A DNA stretch of 7,383 nucleotides from assembly GCA_030639495.1 (NCBI GenBank), contig DAOWCP010000100.1:1-7383 (forward strand). Direction: 5' to 3'. Numbering within the stretch: the stretch's first letter is position 1; each line of letters opens with the position of its first letter. The notes beneath the pieces were generated by a model. It made no database searches and was not told where the DNA came from. It saw nothing but the letters and a program-made list of their open reading frames with translations. This DNA comes from JAGLTN01 sp023135255 (GTDB lineage Bacteria; Planctomycetota; Phycisphaerae; Sedimentisphaerales; Anaerobacaceae). Below, one piece after another: positions 4,982 to 7,383 of the stretch. The position numbers and the translations under genes are program-made.

Positions 4982-6577
4982 TTATTTAGCAGGGTTTTTT
5001 CGGTGAATTATCAGTGAGAGCATCTTGTTTTTCATTATTTTGGCAAGGATTACGTATGTTCCAGTACAAATTGCTACTGTTGAAATTAGTCTTAACAGGT
5101 CAAATTTCTTATTGAAGGGCATATCTGCCATGAGTCTCAAAGCCAACCAACCGGTCAGGAACATAATCATAGTCGCAACTGTCGTTTTTAACAATATTGG
5201 TGTTATTCCGGTCAAAACAGGTTGTTCGAATCTTTTGCGGAGCATCAGTATAAGAATAGTTACCTGCAGGTATGAGCATATCGCAGTCGAAAGAGCCAGG
5301 CCTGCAATGCCCATGAACCAGATCAATATGAGATTGAGCACAATATTTACAGCGACAGCAATACATGCGGAAATTGAAGGTATTTTAGCATTGCCAAGGG
5401 AGTAAAACGCCCGGGTGAGCAATTGCTGAGAAAAGAATCCTGTAAGACCTATTGCGTAAAACAGCAGGGTATAAGAGGTAGCCTGGGTTGAAGCGGCTGT
5501 GAATTGGCCTTGCTGGAAAATGACAGCCACAAGAGGACGCCCGACAAGTATCAGCCCTGCGGTAGCCGGCAAGGCAACGAAGATGGCACCTTTTATGCCT
5601 GTAGAGAGGGTTTTCAGCATTTCTGTATAATCTTTTCTACCTGCCTGGACGCTCATAACGGGAAATATAGCTGTTGCCAGCGAGATTCCGAAAACGCCTA
5701 AAGGGAACTGGTACAGTCTTTGGGAGTAGTAAAGTTTCGATACTGAACCTTCCCAGATCGGATATTTGATCTGATGACCAAACCAAACGAGAAACTCACC
5801 TTTTTCCGCGGAGCCTGAAAAGAACTTAGCTATCAGATCGTCAGCAAGGGTATTAAGCTGGGTTGCGGTCAGACCTATTATCATCGGGGCCATCAGGAAT
5901 AATATCTTTTTGAAATGCTCATTGTGAATTTGCCAGGCAGGGCGAAGGCGTATTCCATTAGCCCGCAGAGCAGGTATCTGTAATGCTAACTGGGCGATTC
6001 CTGCTATTACTACACCTATCGCGGTAATGAAAACCCGTTGAGTTGAGCCTTCTTTTACCCAGATGCCGCTCAAAATCAGGGCTGTTATTATTACTATATT
6101 TAACAAAACAGGGGCAGCAGCGGGGGCGGCAAAATGGTGATGAGAGTTTAGAATACCCGCTAAAATCGCCACTACGCAGATAAATATCGTGTAAGGCAGC
6201 ATTATAGCGATTAGTTGAAGTATCAGATTTGTGCTTTGGTAGTCAGCGAAGAAGAAATACCATATCGCAATTACAATTTCTCCCAGAACGACAATAGCGG
6301 TAAGAATAACAGAGATAACAGTTACGACTGTGCATGCGATTTTTTTGGCATTTGCCGGGTCCTTTTCTAATTGGCTCGAATATACAGGTATGAATGAGGA
6401 TGCCGCAGCCCCTTCGCCGAAGATTCGCCTTGCCAGGTTTGGTATTTTGAAAGCGATAGTCCAGCAGTCCATCAGACCTGATACGCCGAAGTAATAAGAG
6501 TAGGCCATGTCACGGACAAGCCCGAAAATCCTGCTTAAAATCGTCAGCAGTGCTATTTGTCTAAATCCCTTTACCAT
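4982..6577 (-). CDS. murJ: MurJ lipid II flippase (MOP/MVF superfamily)
   Basis: Complete 531-residue polytopic membrane protein, close to the roughly 510 residues of E. coli MurJ. MurJ flips undecaprenyl-linked lipid II to the periplasmic face of the inner membrane, where SEDS enzymes such as the upstream RodA use it. The N-terminus carries the family signature: SRIFGLVRD (Arg16, Arg22), Asp37, and FKIPNLARRIFGEGA (Arg50, Arg51, Glu55). These line up with E. coli Arg18, Arg24, Asp39, Arg52 and Glu57, several of which are known to matter for function. Many hydrophobic segments follow, consistent with the usual 14 helices. The start at 6577 is chosen because the SRxxG motif follows directly, as in homologues. 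No strong Shine-Dalgarno is visible; an AAGGG lies rather far upstream, so translation may depend on the rodA transcript. No clear terminator follows the stop. Confidence 0.95.
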   Translation of the reverse strand: MVKGFRQIALLTILSRIFGLVRDMAYSYYFGVSGLMDCWTIAFKIPNLARRIFGEGAAASSFIPVYSSQLEKDPANAKKIACTVVTVISVILTAIVVLGEIVIAIWYFFFADYQSTNLILQLIAIMLPYTIFICVVAILAGILNSHHHFAAPAAAPVLLNIVIITALILSGIWVKEGSTQRVFITAIGVVIAGIAQLALQIPALRANGIRLRPAWQIHNEHFKKILFLMAPMIIGLTATQLNTLADDLIAKFFSGSAEKGEFLVWFGHQIKYPIWEGSVSKLYYSQRLYQFPLGVFGISLATAIFPVMSVQAGRKDYTEMLKTLSTGIKGAIFVALPATAGLILVGRPLVAVIFQQGQFTAASTQATSYTLLFYAIGLTGFFSQQLLTRAFYSLGNAKIPSISACIAVAVNIVLNLILIWFMGIAGLALSTAICSYLQVTILILMLRKRFEQPVLTGITPILLKTTVATMIMFLTGWLALRLMADMPFNKKFDLLRLISTVAICTGTYVILAKIMKNKMLSLIIHRKNPAK

Positions 6578-6606
6578 AGCGAATCTTTATACCCTTATTT
6601 TGCGGT

Positions 6607-7383
6607 TTATTCAAATGATTTCGGCGCCACGGAAAACGGTCTGCTTCTCCCGATGTTATTCAGCAGCCCGACAGCTACCATATGAGTGAGCAGGCTTGAA
6701 CCACCATAGCTTACAAATGGAAGCGTTAGGCCTGTAATCGGCATCAGCCCTAAGGTCATGCTGATATTTATGAGCACTTCTATGGAAAACATCGCTGCTA
6801 TTCCTATAGCGACCAGCCTGGCGAACGGGTCCGTGTTATTGGCAGCAATTGTTACTGAGCAGCCTATTAATATTGCGTATATGCCCAAAAGGGCGATCGA
6901 ACCTAAAAACCCCCATTGGTGAGCGATGACGGCAAATATGAAGTCGGTGTGCCTTTCGGGCAGGAAAAAGTTGTATTTTACGAATGGCCCCTTTCGGTAG
7001 CCATAGCCGACGAGCCCCCCTGAAGCTATCGCGTATTTTGAGCGGATAAGGTGGAAACCGGCATCTCTCGTCCATTGCCTCTCGCTGAATTGGTCTTTGC
7101 CTATGAGGATATTTGAGAATTTCGGGTTTGCAGCTGCTTTATCTCGCAGCCATTTGCTCTGAAGCAATACAGAGCTGATCCGCAGTCGCTGGTACGGTTT
7201 GATCTGGCCCCACAAAACGGGGCTGATCATTACTGCCAGGAGTATTATTATCAGCAAATGCTTTACTTTTGCCCCAGCTATGAACAGCATTATAAAAAGC
7301 ACCGGCATAGTGAGCATTACGGTTCCAAGGTCAGGTTCGAGCAGTATAAGCCCTACAGGGAGCAGTGTTAAAGCAAAAGGTCC
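6607..7383 (-). CDS. rodA: RodA-type peptidoglycan glycosyltransferase (SEDS family), 3' part only
   Basis: C-terminal 258 residues of a SEDS-family integral membrane protein; the frame stays open to the right edge, so the start is outside the window and the Met at 7317 is internal. RodA polymerises lipid II into glycan strands in the elongation complex at the inner membrane. Seen in the sequence: a PDLGT motif just before the Met at 7317, an FLPERHTDFIF stretch whose Asp (codon 6943-6945) matches the catalytic Asp of the family's large outer loop, and the C-terminal LPFVSYGGSSLL motif followed by a GLLNNIGRSR end. The FLPE-x-HTDFIF form favours RodA over FtsW. The outer loop after the PYQRLR motif is longer than I expect for RodA. 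The stop lies 29 bp before murJ on the same strand, which suggests an operon. Family call is firm; RodA versus FtsW is less so. Confidence 0.9.
   Translation of the reverse strand, partial: GPFALTLLPVGLILLEPDLGTVMLTMPVLFIMLFIAGAKVKHLLIIILLAVMISPVLWGQIKPYQRLRISSVLLQSKWLRDKAAANPKFSNILIGKDQFSERQWTRDAGFHLIRSKYAIASGGLVGYGYRKGPFVKYNFFLPERHTDFIFAVIAHQWGFLGSIALLGIYAILIGCSVTIAANNTDPFARLVAIGIAAMFSIEVLINISMTLGLMPITGLTLPFVSYGGSSLLTHMVAVGLLNNIGRSRPFSVAPKSFE

Noticed and set aside
5025..5405. Plus-strand open frame of 126 codons opposite murJ
   Set aside because: It is antisense to well-conserved MurJ membrane segments; such mirror frames are common opposite hydrophobic genes, and no start signal supports it.
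1..7383. CRISPR array, tRNA or rRNA gene
   Set aside because: No regularly spaced short repeats and no cloverleaf or rRNA-like stretch was seen on either strand by eye.

Overview
The window looks like a chromosomal segment from a Gram-negative-type bacterium of moderate to low GC. I lean towards Planctomycetota, perhaps the Phycisphaerae side, from the overall feel of the RodA, MurJ and large TPR/HEAT secreted protein. That placement is an impression and was not tested by any search.

Layout. From right to left on the minus strand there is a cell-wall pair: the 3' part of rodA (peptidoglycan glycosyltransferase; its start lies beyond the right edge) and, 29 bp downstream, a complete murJ (lipid II flippase). 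At the left of the window, also on the minus strand, is a large secreted protein of about 830 residues. It has TPR-like helices, a beta-rich middle, HEAT-like helices and an acidic C-terminal tail built from a 7-residue repeat. I cannot assign its function.

Between these two minus-strand blocks lies a roughly 2.1 kb accessory patch (about 2721-4952) bounded by two imperfect direct repeats of about 115 bp. Inside it is a compact 1454-bp insertion element (2947-4400) with perfect 16-bp terminal inverted repeats and two plus-strand genes one base apart. The first is an IS1595/ISXO2-type transposase reduced to 158 residues: it keeps the N-terminal zinc ribbon, the helix-turn-helix and the first catalytic Asp, then jumps in frame to what looks like the family's C-terminal tail, so the DDE core is missing. 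The second is an intact P63C-domain protein of 310 residues. The element therefore looks like an IS1595-family transposon with a passenger gene that has lost the ability to move itself. To its right are a 50-residue Cys/His-rich small protein with its own RBS and, convergent with it and with abutting stop codons, a start-less 92-codon gene fragment on the minus strand. The 5' end of that fragment lies inside the right copy of the direct repeat.

How it fits together. RodA and MurJ act in successive steps of peptidoglycan synthesis and are probably co-transcribed. The accessory patch looks like a later insertion plus duplication between murJ and the secreted-protein gene. The points most worth a second look are the in-frame loss of the transposase core at a DEF-coding site, the tight coupling of the P63C gene to the transposase within the inverted repeats, and the long direct repeats around the whole patch.
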